Positions 63,530 to 64,000 of a stretch of DNA of 64,000 nt are shown here, in pieces; position 1 is the first letter of the stretch, and each line of letters begins with the position of its first letter. A model generated the notes under the pieces. The model made no database searches. It was not told the DNA's origin and saw nothing but the letters and a program-made list of their open reading frames with translations. Made by a program: the position numbers and the translations under genes. The DNA lies in NCBI GenBank assembly GCA_013398295.1, contig VZSF01003226.1, positions 542,876 to 606,875 of the forward strand. Reading direction: 5' to 3'. The DNA is from Chionis minor (lineage: Eukaryota > Chordata > Aves > Charadriiformes > Chionididae).

Positions 63530-64000
63530 GCCAGTCCTCCCCGTTCGCGCCGTCTAAAAGCGTTTAAAGTTGGGGCGTGTTTGCTCCTCTCTCCTCAACC
63601 TGGGGGTCCTCCGCTGCCCGGGGCCAGGCCGGGCCGCTGGGATGCTTCTCCCCGGGGATCGGGGAAGGGCACCGCTGCAGCAGCGCCGCTCCCGGGGGGG
63701 CTCGGGCCAGCGCCTCCACGGGCCACCTCGCCCGGCGGGGACGGGACGGGACGAGGCGAGCCGGGCCAGGGAGCGCCACCGCCCCGACCCTGCGGGCTCC
63801 CTCCGCTTCCCGGGTCGGGCCGCAGGTGCGGGCGGGCGGGAAGGAGGGAGGGAAGGAGAGAGGGAGGGAGAGGGGCGGGCCGGCCGCCCCCGCCGCGGGG
63901 GAGTCACCGGCGCTCGGGGCGGGAGGACTGAAGCCGCCGGCCGCCCCTCCTCTGCCTGCCGCCGCCGCCGGGCTCCGCCGAGGGGCTGCGGGCTCCCGCC
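63530..64000. promoter_or_regulatory. CpG island, probable TATA-less gene promoter / 5' exon
   Basis: Very high GC with dense CpG from about 63541 (GTTCGCGCCG) to the end of the window, where CCGCCGCCGCCGGG repeats appear. GC boxes GGGGCGGG occur at 63872-63879 and 63916-63923, next to a purine-rich run (63838-63875, GGAGGG units). No TATA box is seen. Both strands are open over 100+ codons, as any such GC-rich DNA would be; no known N-terminus was recognised. The structure is that of a housekeeping or developmental gene promoter. Direction is not decided, though a transcript running rightwards out of the window is the simpler guess given the lack of leftward exons. The island is cut by the window edge. 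Confidence 0.82.
63838..63875 (+). repeat. Purine-only GGAGGG/GGAAGGAG run
   Basis: Almost pure G/A tract inside the CpG island, capable of triplex or quadruplex structure and typical of core-promoter flanks. Confidence 0.75.

Noticed and set aside
63554..63931. 116-117 codon ORFs on both strands of the CpG island
   Set aside because: Any frame in such GC-rich DNA tends to be open; the Arg/Pro/Gly-rich peptides match nothing recognisable and both strands are equally open.

Overview
The window looks like ordinary vertebrate nuclear DNA, most probably from a bird. The evidence is a minus-strand CR1 LINE with the avian-type tail (repeated AGAATCATAGAA-like octamers), a solo LTR of an avian endogenous-retrovirus type, a low density of other repeats, and very short chance ORFs throughout. 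There is no operon structure, no long intact ORF, and no CRISPR array or tRNA/rRNA gene that I could recognise. The bird assignment combines sequence features with family knowledge; the species is not determinable.

Layout. 1-14 kb: AT-rich noncoding DNA with one ancient CR1 relic near 0.8-1.1 kb, poly-A/T runs (one carrying an N at 7051) and a GC-rich island at 9.5-9.8 kb. 14.15-14.32 kb: one candidate protein-coding exon on the + strand, with a good splice acceptor, an upstream in-frame stop, an ATG in good context, 45 open codons and a GTATGT donor; I could not name the gene. 14.3-22.5 kb: intron-like or intergenic sequence with a second ancient CR1 relic (18.0-18.6 kb) and a compound tetranucleotide microsatellite. 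22.5-27.3 kb is the most repeat-rich part. It holds a 5'-truncated CR1 (22533-~24475) with an opposite-strand CR1 tail nested in it and an assembly scar (a 34-bp perfect duplication around a single N), a solo LTR (25112-25693), two diverged direct copies of an unrecognised ~350-bp sequence flanking that LTR, and a MIR-like SINE relic. 27-63 kb: mostly featureless noncoding DNA with three CpG-rich islets (37.1-37.9, 41.8-42.1 and 47.3-47.5 kb), a 116-bp tandem repeat (45.83-46.15 kb) and a few AT-rich blocks rich in homeodomain-like TAAT motifs that could be conserved enhancers. 63.5-64 kb: a strong CpG island with GC boxes, running off the end of the window, almost certainly a gene promoter or first exon.

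Functional reading. The window is best read as a gene-poor stretch leading up to, or lying inside, a gene whose CpG-island promoter sits at the right edge, with a possible separate + strand gene contributing the exon at 14.2 kb. How these relate cannot be decided from sequence alone. No novel biological system was found. The most useful leads are the unnamed exon, the duplicated unrecognised sequence around the LTR, the isolated CpG islets, and the assembly artefact.
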